A stretch of 64,000 bases of DNA from Lysobacterales bacterium (GCA_022844135.1 JALHMG010000020.1:1-64000), one strand, 5' to 3'. Counted from the first letter of the stretch, positions 25,672-36,700 are shown. Numbers and translations: made by a program. Notes: generated by a model from the letters alone, not told the origin.

Positions 25672-26312
25672 GCGCGGGTAATGTCGTACTGCTGCACGGC
25701 ATCTGGATGCGTGCGCGCGTCACCGATGTGCTCGCGCAGCGCTTGCGCGCGTGTTGCTTCGACGTGACGCAAGTCGACTATCCGAGCGTGCGCGGCACCG
25801 AAACCGAAATGCTGGCGCGACTGGATGCAGCGGTAGAAGAAGCCGGGGCGCCGGTCTCAATTGTGGGCCACAGTCTAGGCGGCTTAATTGCCGCGCATTA
25901 CGTACAGCGCGGCGAACGCCCCATCAAGCGGCTGGTGTGCTTAGGCTCGCCGCTGGTCGGCAGCGAACTGGCGCAGCGGCTGCAGCGCTGGAAGCTCGGC
26001 GGCGCTACGCTCGGCGGCGCTGAAGCTGTGCTCGTCAAAGGATTGGAGCGCTGGAACTCGCCGGTGCCGATGGGCGTGATCGCCGGGCGTATCCGCATTG
26101 GCCTCAGCATGATCCTGGGACCGTTGCCGCGCCCTAACGACGGCACCGTCGCCGTGCGCGAAACGCTGCTGCCCGGCATCACGGAACATCGCGTCATCGC
26201 CGCCAGTCACACCAGCCTTTTGTTCAGCGCTGAGGCTGCGCGGTTGACGATCGACTTCCTGAGGCACGGGCGATTTTGCGACGCCGTGGCGCCTACGGCT
26301 GGAAAACCGTAA
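25668..26312 (+). CDS. Alpha/beta hydrolase (PGAP1/lipase-like)
   Basis: A 214-residue hydrolase from the ATG at 25668 (MSAGNVVLLHGIWMRARV). Oxyanion-hole region LLHGIWM, nucleophile elbow GHSLGG near residue 66, acid region RPNDGTVAVRETLL and catalytic His in ASHTSLLF near 188. It overlaps the oxidoreductase gene by four bases, so the pair is probably co-translated. Likely acts on an ester or lipid; the substrate is unknown. Confidence 0.88.
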   Translation: MSAGNVVLLHGIWMRARVTDVLAQRLRACCFDVTQVDYPSVRGTETEMLARLDAAVEEAGAPVSIVGHSLGGLIAAHYVQRGERPIKRLVCLGSPLVGSELAQRLQRWKLGGATLGGAEAVLVKGLERWNSPVPMGVIAGRIRIGLSMILGPLPRPNDGTVAVRETLLPGITEHRVIAASHTSLLFSAEAARLTIDFLRHGRFCDAVAPTAGKP

Positions 26313-26335
26313 GCGCCAGGAGTTCCGGTCGTGGC

Positions 26336-29300
26336 TTACTCGAAACCGTTCGCGAACACGCCATCGCCACCCAGGCAGACTGCCGGGCCCGGCGAGCAGA
26401 TCGGCGGCGGCAGCGTCGCCGGCAGAATCCGCCCAGAAGTCACCACCGCCTGATTGAACGAGGACTGGGTGAATACGGTGCCGGTCGATGCCGCTTGAAT
26501 GCCCACGGTGGCACTCAGGCCATTGGCGACCGTCGCCGAGGTGCCAGTCTGCGCATAACGGTACTCGAACGCACCCGAGGCGCCCTCGTTGAGCACGACC
26601 GCGAAGTTGACCGTCTGCGCCGAACCCGTCTCGGAGTAGTGCTTGCCGCGCCATTCGATAACGAACTGGCGGTCGGGCGCAACACCCGTGGTTTGCGTGT
26701 AAATACCGCCGCCCGTCGTGCGCAGATCCAGGTCGTCCCAGAAAGCGAACAAGATCGGGACGTTCGTCGGGAACGGGCGGAGTGGGTCGCCGGCCGTAGG
26801 CAGCACCACGTTGGCGAAGTCGGTACCCGCACCGCTGGCGACAAACTGGACATTACCGTTGGTGCTGGCATGGATCGTCGCGCCCGCTGCGATCGGATTG
26901 CCGTACACCGACGTGGCGAACGGCACCGTCACTGGCACCACCGCGTCGTCGGCCGAACTCGCGGCGACCAGCACGCCGCCAGCCGGAATCGTGCCGCCGG
27001 TGCCCGGCGTACCAAAGAGATAGTTGCCACCGGCCTGACCTACGGGAATCGCAAAGTTGAAGGTCAACGGTGAGGCGCCGCCGGTGAACGTCACTGTCTG
27101 CGTGAGGTTGACCGTGCTAAAGCAAGCCACCGACGGGCCGGTACTGATCTCAAACGGGATGGTGTTCAACGCATTGCCACCTCCCGATGCCAGATCCGGA
27201 TAGGGCGAGGCAGCTTGCGCAATTTCTACGCCCGGTGTCGTGGTCGAGAGCACCGACGAGATCGCTGAGGCCAGATTAGTGCCCGTATTGGTAAGGCGCA
27301 CGCTGAGCTGATTGCACTCATTGGGCTCAAGAATGCCGTTGCCGCCCAGCGTTCGCGTGGTTTGCGCGATCTCGGCCGCGATCACCGTAATCGAATAACT
27401 GCGCGCGCCCGCGCAACCCGTCGTATCACTCGCCGCCACCGAGAAGTTGAAGGTGCCCGGCGCAGTGGGCGTGCCGGAAAGAACGCCAGCGGGCGAGACG
27501 GTCATGCCGGGCGGCAATGTGCCCGCCACCGAAAACGCATACGGCGGAACCTCGCCGCCGCTCGCCGTAAAGGTCTGGGCCGGATACGCGACACCGCCCA
27601 CGACATTGGTCGGAATGGTTTCGGGCCCGATAGCAAATTCGGGGCAGGCGGCCAGCGTTCCGGTGTTGTACACCTTGAGTGCGAAGTCCTGATTGGGCCC
27701 GGAGATGGTTGGGTCGGCCGGGGCACTGACGTTGGTCGCTGCCACCGTGATGTTGAAGGGCCCCGTCACGCCGGCAGGCAGGAAAACGCTTTCGAGGTTG
27801 TTGCGCGTATCGGCCGTGCCGCCGGTCGTCGAATTCGCACCGGAGAATCGATTGCCGATATAGGTCTGGCCGCCGATCGTTACACGCAAATCGAGGTTGT
27901 TGACGAAGGTATTGCCGGTGGTCGAGCCGGGAACGTCGGTCCACGCCAGCGCCACGCGGAACGGCTTGCTGGCGTCGCTGACGGTACCGCGGAAACTGCG
28001 CAGTTGGCCCGAATTGGTGAATCGATCGGCGGGCAACTGATCGCGCAGGCCGCGCGGCGTGTTATCGAAGGCGCGCTCCAGATTCATGCGGCCCATGCCC
28101 TGATTGTTCGAGGGCAGGTTGTCGCTCAACGAGGCCATATAGGTGGACGTACTGGTGAGATACGCCTTGGTCATCGCCGGCGACGGTGGCGTCAGGCTGT
28201 TGTTGATGAACCACTGGCGCAACAGAGCAGCGCCGCCGGCCACCGCCGGGCCGGAGAACGAGGTGCCGTTGCCGGTGCGATAAAAACGCTGTTGCGGCGT
28301 GGTGGGCAAGAAGCCACCGGTAAAGCAGGTGTTGTGGTTGCCCGGCGCGGCCGTCGAGCGGTCGTTCATGACCACGCCGCCGGCGACATTGGTGGCCGGG
28401 GCGATCAGCTCAGGCTTGTTGCGCTGATCGGCCGTCGGTCCACGGCTGGATGAGCTGTACATCGCATCGGCATTCACGGCGTCGGGGACGCCGGGCCGGA
28501 CGTTTTGCGAACCGCCCACGGCAATCACATTCTTGCCGGTGGCCGGTGCGCCCATCGTTTGCGCGCCGGGGCCCGAGTTACCGGCCGACACCACGACGAC
28601 ATATTCCTGATTGCCCGCCGCTGGATGCGTAGAACCGTTCGGCTGCGCATCGCGCACCACACCGTCGTAGGCCTGAGAGTTTGCGTTATAGCCGCCGCTG
28701 ATCGCAGCACCCCAACTGTTGTTGCTGATGCGTGCGCCGTTGATGTTGGTGCCGAGATTGGAAAAAGCGCGCGATGAGGCGTTGACGACATTGGGCGCAG
28801 TGAACGTGCCGCCGGTTGTAAAGAACACCGAGTTGCCGACGCGAACGAACGGCGCGACGCCACCGGCGAAGTTGAAATTGCCATCGCCATGCGGCAGCGC
28901 ACGCGTGACGCTGGCCACATTGCCGCTGACCACGTGGCTGGTCCAGGTGCCGTGGCCAACGCTGCCGCAGCCCGTCAAGTCGGCCGCTGAGGCCGTTCCT
29001 TCGAGCTTGTTGTACACCACGAGACTGCGGGAGGGGTCGACCGGCGAGCCCGGATCGCCACCCTTCCACAGCGCGAAGTGGTTGGGTTGCGTGGTGCCGT
29101 TGTCGAGACCTTGGTCGGAGACATCGACGGTAAACGCCGACGTATCGAACTGCGCCTGAGTGAAACCTAGCGATGCCAGCCAGTCGAGGTACCCAATGCC
29201 GCCCGACGCGCCCGGCGCGATCGGCACGGTGTTCGCGCCCGACGTGGTCAGCCGGTTGGCGAGAATGATGTTCTGACGCTCATCGTGCAGCGTCGGCATC

Positions 29301-29959
29301 ATGTCGGGCTGGATCGAGATCACATCGGGGCGGTTGGCGATCGCGGACAACGCACCGAAGGGTACGCGTGCCTCGACGTTCACGTAGTGACGGAAATTCC
29401 ACACGCGGGTTTCGCCCAGATCTGCGCCGCGCACGAACGCCAGCGTTTCGGCGTTCGCGGCAGGGTCCAGAACCAACTGGATCGAATAGAAATCTGGCAC
29501 CGCGCCCTTGCTCTCGAGCTGATACACGCGCTCATTGATTTTGTGCTCGGCTGCAAACCGGCCATCCCAGCGAATGCCGCTGTTCGGCGAACGGCCCATG
29601 GTCTGAACGCGCGCCAGCGCCTGAGTATCGCCGTACACCAGATACGCGTGATCCGGAATGAAGTCGACGATCTGCACACCCGCGCTTTCCAGGGCCTCGT
29701 ACCAGTGGCGCTGGATCGGCCCCTCGAACTGCACCAGATGCAGCTGCTTGCCGTTGCTCTTGGCGACCGGACCGCGATACGCATCCGCCGCTTTGGACAT
29801 CGGATCGATAAAGCCCGCATTGAGACGGATCACGCCTTCGTCTGGGGATTGTGCGTGAACGCCAAAACCAAAGGCCATGAAAGCGGTCACCGCCAACGAG
29901 CGGCGAACGGCAAGACTCAGTGCGGCCGCACGCGGCCCGCGCCCAGAACGATAACGCAT
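26336..29959 (-). CDS. Secreted S8 (subtilisin-like) serine protease
   Basis: A 1207-residue exported protease. I start at the ATG at 29959 (MRYRSGRGPRAAALSLAV), preceded by GGGAGGG and giving a signal peptide ending near FGVHAQ. Catalytic triad by motif: Asp in AFTVDVSDQG near residue 280, His in GHGTWTSHVVSG near 336, Ser in GNGTSFSGPAVAGG near 567. A beta-sandwich follows the catalytic domain, then a putative-Ig (He_PIG-like) module (GEVPPYAFSVAGTLPPGM) and further beta domains. The C-terminus is GDGVFANGFE, shared with the CotH-like protein. Most likely secreted across the outer membrane. Confidence 0.93.
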   Translation of the reverse strand: MRYRSGRGPRAAALSLAVRRSLAVTAFMAFGFGVHAQSPDEGVIRLNAGFIDPMSKAADAYRGPVAKSNGKQLHLVQFEGPIQRHWYEALESAGVQIVDFIPDHAYLVYGDTQALARVQTMGRSPNSGIRWDGRFAAEHKINERVYQLESKGAVPDFYSIQLVLDPAANAETLAFVRGADLGETRVWNFRHYVNVEARVPFGALSAIANRPDVISIQPDMMPTLHDERQNIILANRLTTSGANTVPIAPGASGGIGYLDWLASLGFTQAQFDTSAFTVDVSDQGLDNGTTQPNHFALWKGGDPGSPVDPSRSLVVYNKLEGTASAADLTGCGSVGHGTWTSHVVSGNVASVTRALPHGDGNFNFAGGVAPFVRVGNSVFFTTGGTFTAPNVVNASSRAFSNLGTNINGARISNNSWGAAISGGYNANSQAYDGVVRDAQPNGSTHPAAGNQEYVVVVSAGNSGPGAQTMGAPATGKNVIAVGGSQNVRPGVPDAVNADAMYSSSSRGPTADQRNKPELIAPATNVAGGVVMNDRSTAAPGNHNTCFTGGFLPTTPQQRFYRTGNGTSFSGPAVAGGAALLRQWFINNSLTPPSPAMTKAYLTSTSTYMASLSDNLPSNNQGMGRMNLERAFDNTPRGLRDQLPADRFTNSGQLRSFRGTVSDASKPFRVALAWTDVPGSTTGNTFVNNLDLRVTIGGQTYIGNRFSGANSTTGGTADTRNNLESVFLPAGVTGPFNITVAATNVSAPADPTISGPNQDFALKVYNTGTLAACPEFAIGPETIPTNVVGGVAYPAQTFTASGGEVPPYAFSVAGTLPPGMTVSPAGVLSGTPTAPGTFNFSVAASDTTGCAGARSYSITVIAAEIAQTTRTLGGNGILEPNECNQLSVRLTNTGTNLASAISSVLSTTTPGVEIAQAASPYPDLASGGGNALNTIPFEISTGPSVACFSTVNLTQTVTFTGGASPLTFNFAIPVGQAGGNYLFGTPGTGGTIPAGGVLVAASSADDAVVPVTVPFATSVYGNPIAAGATIHASTNGNVQFVASGAGTDFANVVLPTAGDPLRPFPTNVPILFAFWDDLDLRTTGGGIYTQTTGVAPDRQFVIEWRGKHYSETGSAQTVNFAVVLNEGASGAFEYRYAQTGTSATVANGLSATVGIQAASTGTVFTQSSFNQAVVTSGRILPATLPPPICSPGPAVCLGGDGVFANGFE

Positions 29960-30272
29960 CGAGAAACCCTCCCAGTCAAGCGCAGACGAAAGTGCCTGGC
30001 GCACGTGGGGTCCGAACATACCGGCAAAGAGCAATCTTGGGTAGCTTGAACGGATGTTTCGTGCGCGAAGGCGGATGATGGAGCGGGGCGTCGATGGGCA
30101 AGCGTGTGCTGCTCGCCAGACGGACGACCGGCGGCATAACCACGACGCTGGACCGCTGCGCCGGAATCGAGGCGAGCGGGTGAGAGTGAGCGTTGCTGGA
30201 ACGCGTGGCAGCTATGGCGCCACACCCAGCGATTGCTCCGGTCCTACCGATTCCCTGATTCAATGTCCGCAA
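29960..30272. other. Intergenic region upstream of the S8 protease
   Basis: No gene recognised on either strand. It separates the stop of the minus-strand 2OG oxygenase gene from the start of the protease gene and must contain the protease promoter; no clear boxes were identified. Confidence 0.35.
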
Positions 30273-30974
30273 TCAAGCAGGGAAAAGCTGCTCGGTACGA
30301 TTGAACAGAATCCAGGAGGTTGCGATGTACTTGTCGCATCCTGTGGGGCGATTGCCGCGATGCGTATGCGTAAAGGCCGCCGGCGCGATCAGCAGATCCC
30401 CCGTGCGCGGAACGATGCGCCGACGCTGGTAGTAGAACTCGGTCTCGCCGTGGTCGAAACCATCGTTGAGATAGATGGTGTAGAGCAGTACGCGATGCAG
30501 CGCGTCGTCGTCGCCGCGCTTGGGATAGTGCTCGCAATGCCAGTACGGATAGCCCCCTTGATCGGCGATGTAGCGCTGCACATTAATCGTTCCGGGGCGA
30601 AACACGAATTGGAGCACCTGATCGAGGTCGGCGAAATCCGGCGAGTTGAAGTCCGCCGGTTCGAGCGGTCGCAGCGAGCCGTCCGGCCGCCGCGTTTTGA
30701 TCCGCAGCGGGGCCGTGAGCAGGTGGCCATAGCGCTGAGCGTAGCGCCGCAGCCCGGCAAAGGCAGCGCCCTGGATACGATCGTGAAAGCGCTGCCAATC
30801 GGGCCGGCCGGTGATCAGAACATCCCAGGAATCTTTGAGCTCAAGGTCGACGCCGGAACCCACCTCGCCACGCGTTTGCTGGCCGCAGGCGTCGAAGTAG
30901 CGCACGATCTCAGCGCACGTTGCCGAGTCGAGCGCACCCGGATACACCTCGATGAAGTCTGGGGACTCAACCAT
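30273..30974 (-). CDS. 2OG-Fe(II) oxygenase (prolyl 4-hydroxylase-like)
   Basis: A 233-residue double-stranded beta-helix oxygenase. Metal-site region YPYWHCEHYP near residue 145, the conserved LLYTIYLNDGFDHGETEFYY near 165-185, the second His in AAFTHTHRGNRP near 205, and KYIATSWILF at the end. The ligand triad would be H-x-E/D...H with an Arg binding 2-oxoglutarate. It hydroxylates an unknown protein or small molecule in the cytoplasm. ATG at 30974 (MVESPDFIEVYPGAL). Confidence 0.85.
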   Translation of the reverse strand: MVESPDFIEVYPGALDSATCAEIVRYFDACGQQTRGEVGSGVDLELKDSWDVLITGRPDWQRFHDRIQGAAFAGLRRYAQRYGHLLTAPLRIKTRRPDGSLRPLEPADFNSPDFADLDQVLQFVFRPGTINVQRYIADQGGYPYWHCEHYPKRGDDDALHRVLLYTIYLNDGFDHGETEFYYQRRRIVPRTGDLLIAPAAFTHTHRGNRPTGCDKYIATSWILFNRTEQLFPA

Positions 30975-31027
30975 GTAGGCTATGGACTAGGACGCGGCAG
31001 GCATTGTTCGGTAACTCAGTAGAAACG

Positions 31028-31060
31028 GCAAGAGGATCGGGCGTGGCGCGACCCTCTTGC
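31028..31060. other. 8-bp hairpin upstream of the 2OG oxygenase gene
   Basis: GCAAGAGG (31028-31035) and CCTCTTGC (31053-31060) are perfect inverted arms with a 17-base loop, about 55 bases before the oxygenase start. It could be an operator or a leader hairpin. Nothing else is seen between 30975 and 31122. Confidence 0.4.
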
Positions 31061-31122
31061 TTGTCTGGACGCGAAATCGTCGGAACGCCTAAATGCAGGA
31101 CACAGCAATTCGCCGTGTAACC

Positions 31123-31365
31123 TCAATCCAGCGTCTGAGCGAAAAAGTCATCCTTCATCTCATACGCCTGCCGCGGTTTCGTTGTATTCGCCTGACCGTT
31201 GATGTTGACCGCCGAAACTGACGAATTCCCAGTCGGCCATGGCTTCGCGCATTTCAACTCGAACGCATCAACCTCGGGTTCGGGCATGCACGCATCGCGT
31301 AGGTAGCGTCTTTGACGGCACCCTGCCTTGCCCGCCTCTTCCATTGGTCTTGGGCGCGTTACCAC
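31123..31365 (-). pseudogene. Decayed fragment of a dienelactone hydrolase gene
   Basis: The minus strand ends in AYEMKDDFFAQTLD, matching AYGMMDDFFAETLD, the end of the intact dienelactone hydrolase at 39708-40478. Further pieces match with deletions: EVDAFELKCAKP versus EVDAFEVEMREA, and a segment at 31325-31345 (GCCTTGCCCGCCTCTTCCAT) matches 40188-40207 inside the intact gene. It directly abuts the orphan RHS core, so it marks the edge of a duplicated RHS-hydrolase unit. Confidence 0.8.
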
Positions 31366-31383
31366 GCCCCAACGACGGCACCC

Positions 31384-32871
31384 GAACTACAACTTTGCGT
31401 TCATTGGCAACCAATCCTCGCTGGTCAGCAAGGACACTGGCGTGACCAGTTACGGCTACAACATTGCCGGTCAGCGCACCAATTCCACTGATGCGCGCGG
31501 CATCGTAACCACCCATACCTTGGATGCGCTCGGCCGGGTCACGGCGACGACATACCCGACCCCCTACAAGCACGAAGACATGAGCTTCGTATACGATCAA
31601 CTGGGTCCGGGATGTCCCGCCGCCGTCGGTGAAAACTTCCCGCAAGGCCGTCTGACCAAGTTCACCGACGAGAGCGGCTACACCTGCCTTTACTACGACC
31701 GACGCGGTAACGTGTCTCGACGCTATCAGGTCACCAATGGCGTGCCGTACGAGATGCAATACGCACACAATTTCGCCAACCAGCTCACTCAGCTCATTTA
31801 TCCGAACGGCTTGACGGTGAACTACAGTCGCGACGGGCTTGGCCGCATCCAGGCGATCACCGCCAGTGGTGGAGGAATGCCCGGCACGCCATCCGTGTTG
31901 AACTCCGTGGCCTATGCGCCGTTCGACGGACCCAGTGCGGTCCAATTCGGGAACGGCCAAACCCTGAGCTACACACGCGATGCCAACCAACGCATCTCAG
32001 GCGTACAGAGCCCCGCGTTGAACCTCGAGTTCCGGTTCGACTGGCAGGGCAACATCGTCGAGGAAGGCCCACCGGTCGTCAACCCGAACAACGCCTTCAG
32101 CTACGATCCCATGTACCGGCTCACCGAGCATCGCAGCCAGGGCAACGTCGTCGAGTCCTATGCGTATGACAAGATCGGCAATCGTTTGACGAAAGACCGA
32201 GCTGGGCCACAGACGTACGCCTACGACTACACCAATCACGGCCATCGCGTGCAGTCGGTCGCCGGTCAGTCGCGTGGTTACGATGCCAACGGCAACACGA
32301 CCTTACAGTTCGCCAGCCAGTATCTCGGACAGGTGACCGGGCAGTACAACGCCCGCAATCGGCTCATTGGCCACAGTGTCGTTCAATCGAGCTTCGGCGA
32401 GCGCAGTATTGCGACCTACAACGCCATCGGCGAGCGTGTACTGCTTCAGCATGTCGTCGTCGCCGAGCCCGCAATCAGGTTCGTCTACGGCGGCACACCT
32501 CATCTGCTCTTTGAGGACAATGAAGGCACCGGTACAAGTAGCGCTTACATCTACCTCAATCAAACCCCGGTCGCGATGGTGCGCGGTGGCGCCATGTATT
32601 ACATCCATACCGACCATTTAGGCACGCCGCGTGCAGTCACCAACAGCGCCGGTACCCTCGTTTGGCGCTGGAAGTTCGGCGCCAGCAACGGTCTTTCGAA
32701 CGCCTTCGGCGAGAACCTACCAGACGCACTCGGCGACCAACAACCCCTCGATTTCCGCCTCAGATTCCCAGGCCAGTACGCTGATCCGTTTGGCGTGACT
32801 TGGTACAACTACTTTCGGGACTATGAACCAGGAACTGGGAGGTATGTTGAGAGTGATCCGATTGGGTTGAA
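31384..32871 (+). repeat. 1,488-bp direct repeat, copy 1 (RHS core)
   Basis: Same sequence as 36999-38486 with a constant 5,615-base offset; I found no difference in the translated frames on either strand. The identity stops abruptly after GATCCGATTGGGTTGAA, where the two toxin tips begin. Confidence 0.9.
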
Positions 32872-33328
32872 AGCGGGAGTCAATACCTTTTCCTATAGCG
32901 CACAAAATCCAGTTATCAGATTTGACCTGGATGGACAGTGGTCACGTGTCAGGGAGGAAGATTGGGCGGAGCAGGATTACTCGGTATGTTCCTATTACGC
33001 AAAAGTCGCGAAGAAAGATGGTTGCAAATATCACAAGGAAGCCGAGCGTATCTGCAGAGGCAGGCATCAAGGCGTTAATATTATGTCCGATACCTGTGGC
33101 CTGCAGAATACCCGAAACTTAAACTGTATTCGATCTTGTTTGGCGCGCCGTGACGATGAGGCTCGCAAAGACCCAGATTGCCAGAAGAAATCCGAATGCT
33201 CAGGCGGTGTTTGCACGAGGTTGTCGTGTATTCATCAATATCACAATGACTGCTTTGTGGAATGTGGCTCATCAAAGGGCTGCTATGGCGGAAACTATTG
33301 GGACGGTTTTCCTAATGACGGCGACTGA
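31384..33328 (+). pseudogene. Orphan RHS core with cysteine-rich C-terminal tip (5'-truncated)
   Basis: The frame enters directly in RHS repeats (NYNFAFIGNQSSLVSKDTG), with no signal peptide or N-terminal domains. Bases 31384-32871 appear identical to 36999-38486 of the full-length gene, including both-strand translations. After the RHS core end RYVESDPIGLK the tip diverges: about 150 residues with some fourteen Cys (CKYHKEAERICRG, CIRSCLARRDDEA, CSGGVCTRLSC). Tip function is not recognised; the Cys pattern suggests a disulfide-rich exported toxin. An immunity candidate overlaps its end. It probably serves as a silent tip cassette that can recombine into the full-length gene. Confidence 0.85.
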
Positions 33329-33758
33329 CAGGAAGTTTGTTGAAAGCATTGCAAGGGTTTTTGCTGCCCTGCTATTTTCTTCTGCTGTCGCTCCTATTGT
33401 CTACGGGACACTTGGATATTTTTTCGGCATTGTTACGCAACAAGGTATCTTGCAGATTTCATTTAGTGCCGTTTGGTTTTTTGGAAGCCTGGCTACGCTG
33501 ATCATCATGATGTCATTGGGCATTCCTGCATTTCTTTTTGCAGAGCGAATCGGTCGCGGCAACCGATTAATGGCTACCACGTTTGGGTTTGTGGTTGGCG
33601 TCTTGATTGGCGCGAGCGTGGCTTATTTCTCCGATCTCGAATTCCAGACAAGTAATGCTGTTTTATTCGGTTTGACAGGCGCTATCTCAGGCTTGCTTTT
33701 TATCAGTATAGCAAAAGCCAACTATATTAATCCGAGGAAGAAAAGTGATGGCGATTAG
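33315..33758 (+). CDS. Membrane protein, candidate immunity to the orphan RHS tip
   Basis: A 147-residue protein from the ATG at 33315, which overlaps the tip stop codon by 14 bases. Four hydrophobic segments: near 10-30 (VFAALLFSSAVAPIVYGTLG), 48-72 (FSAVWFFGSLATLIIMMSLG), 88-105 (TTFGFVVGVLIGASVAYF) and 113-133 (NAVLFGLTGAISGLLFISIA). Position directly after a toxin tip and the lower GC content fit an immunity gene; a membrane location suggests the toxin acts on or passes the inner membrane. Its stop overlaps the start of the full-length RHS gene. Confidence 0.72.
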   Translation: MTATDRKFVESIARVFAALLFSSAVAPIVYGTLGYFFGIVTQQGILQISFSAVWFFGSLATLIIMMSLGIPAFLFAERIGRGNRLMATTFGFVVGVLIGASVAYFSDLEFQTSNAVLFGLTGAISGLLFISIAKANYINPRKKSDGD

Positions 33759-36700
33759 ATCCCTTCGGAACGACGGACAAATTAGCGCTTTCCGAATAGT
33801 CATCGTTTTGATCGCATCGGTTTGGGCCGGTCCGTTGCTGGCACAAAGCCCAGGACCGCACCGCTATAAAGTGGAACGCGGGAGCTGCCCGAGTGCGTTC
33901 GACACCTTGGAAGACGCGGAAGTTTGTGCGAGAAATACGCTGAACCATACAGGCTCGATTGATCTCGCAATCTCCTCGGTCGCCCCGGGTTCTGGTGTTT
34001 TAAGACTGAGTTATCGACCACTCGGCACACTCAAAGGCGATCACGTTCGTCCACCCGCCAAGATCGGTGGTCCTTTCGTGCGACTCGAACCTGGGAATGC
34101 GTCAGGAACTCTCAGCTCCTGCTTAGCGGATAGACTTCCGCATTCATTCTCCTTGGCAAGGCCCGAAGGTTGGGAGATGGCTGTCAGTGCGCTGTCGCCC
34201 GAATGGAGCACAGGCAGCGGGACGACCTGTGGGAATGGCATCCCGGCCAATGGTTTGGCGAGCCACATTGCGCAATGCCTGGAACCACTGCCCGGTGCGT
34301 TCAACATCAACAATCCCGGTATCTGGCAGTACCAGAGCGCACTCGATGTCCGTCAGTTGCTGGTGGGTACTGATCGCAATGGCAAGAACGCAAATGGCCA
34401 AGCCGTATTGGCGCGCGGTGTCATCCACGACACGCTGTTTGGCGCGCCGAACCAGCGCAATCAGTTTTGGGGCTATCTACATTCTGGATCATACTGTTTC
34501 GGAGCGAACCCGACTGTGGTTCGCTTGCCATACGAGTTGGGCTATTCGTACTACTGCGCCAGCGGCGCTCAGACCGAAACCGTTCCTGCTTCAATTACAA
34601 CGACCGCCGCGCTGCGCACATGGCTGCAAACCGCTTGCTCTTTTGCGGGCGAGCATGGCGGCTATGGCATCTGCGGGTTCAACGTCGGAACCCAGGCTGC
34701 GAAGGGCGGCTTCACGATCCCCATCATCACCAACCCCAAGCAGTACAAAGACTGCAAAGCCGGGAACCCATGTGGCGTGGAGACGGGCAACAAGACGCAA
34801 AGCGAAACGGACATCGTCTTAGAGAACTTCGAGTTTGCCCGCCACTACAACTCGCTGCGTCAGGCGCGCTCATCGGCCATGATGGATATGAACTGGTCGC
34901 ACTCGTACAGTGGCCGCATCCTGGTAACGCAGGACCCTGAGCCCGACGGCGGTTCGCGCTGCGCGACATGCGCGGCGAATGAAGTCTGGGTTGTCGACGA
35001 CGAAGGCCATCTTGAGCAGTTCACCAAGGTCGTCGGTACCAACACGTATCGGTCCAATAATCTGACCGGCGAACAAGTGCAGTGCGATGGCGCCGATCAA
35101 TTTACACTCATCCTCCGCAACGGCAAACGTCGCGCTTTCGATGCGCAAGGTCTGCTGGTTGCGGAGACCGATCCCGACGATCCGCGGCGGTCGATCACGG
35201 TGGTTCGATCGAACAATTTCGACGATGAGATCTCGCGCATCGTTCAGATCAAAGACGGAACCGGACGTGCGCTCGATCTGGAGTACGAGTCTCCGCCGAC
35301 GGGTGCACCGCCTGAGTTGGCAATTCAACACACTTTCGAGGCGCGGTTGGTGCGCGTGAAACTCAGCGGTCAAATACTCGCCAGCTACGCCTACGACGAT
35401 CTCGATCGCCTCAAGTCAGTGACCTACGCCGACGGCAATCGCCGCGACTATGGCAGCGGCGAAGGCGCGTGGGTCGCCAGTAGTAAGTTCAAACGCTACC
35501 TGACCAGCATCACCGACCAGATCAAGCAACCCAACGGCAGTTTCATTCCCGAGCTCTATGCGAACTACGGATACGATTCACGCGGTCGGGCAGTACGCAG
35601 CGTGCACAATGGTGGTGTGGGCGACGTGCAACTTGAATTCCTCGGCGACGGCAGAACAACGGTGGTGCAGCCCGGCGGGCTTTCGCGGTTGATCTATGAG
35701 TTTGCGCCGACGACGGCGGTGGGGCATTTCGGCAAACCGTCCAGGATCACCGTCGAGATCCTGGACAGCAAAGGCGAAGTGCTGTCGAGTTACATCAAGG
35801 GCGAAATGAGCTACTACACCAACGGCCGCTTGAAGGAAGAGAAACGCTATCGGACGCCTACCGAGTTTACCATCACCAAGTACTATTACGATGGCGATAC
35901 GGTCGGCACCGACAGCAATCTCGGGCGTCGGGAAACGCGGCGCATCGAAGCGTTCGGAACTGTTAACGAACGCACCATCGAGCAGACCTGGGACTACGCC
36001 AAGAATCGCTTGTTGACCAAAGCGGTGTTCAGTCTCGGTGGCGTTTTGCGCAGCAAGGAAGCCTATGCCTATGACACCGCCGGGCGGATGACCGCGAAGT
36101 GTCGCTATGGCAGCGCACCCCTGGCCAACATCGAGTGCACCGCCAGTGGCGATCCGCCTCTGGCCAGCCGTCGAACCATCTACACCTATTGCTCGTCCAT
36201 TGGGAACGGCTGCGCATTAGTGGGCCAGCTCAAACAGATCGATGGTCCACGAGTCGATGTGAGCGATGTGACCCACTTCGACTACTACGAAGCAGATAGC
36301 CCCACCGGCAGTTATCGCCGCGGCGACCTGTGGAAAACGACGAACGCGCTCGGACAAATCACCGAGTTTCTGAAATACGATGATCGCGGCAGAACGCTGG
36401 AGGTCAGGGGCATCGATGGCGTCGTCAAGGCGACCCAATACAACGCACGTGGCTGGAAGATATCCGAGGCCGTGCTCGGCGCGAACCCGGGCAGTACCGT
36501 GGACGACGCCATCACGCTGTACGAGTACAACCATCGCGGCCGCATGACGCGGGTCACGCGGCCCGACGGTAGCTTCGATGTGATGAGTTTCGATGCCGAC
36601 CAGCGGCTAACACGAATCACGCTCGCCGATGGCACGCGCCAGGATTTCACCTACGACCTGTGGGGCAATCGCACGCGCGAGGAAGTCCGCAATGGGCTGG

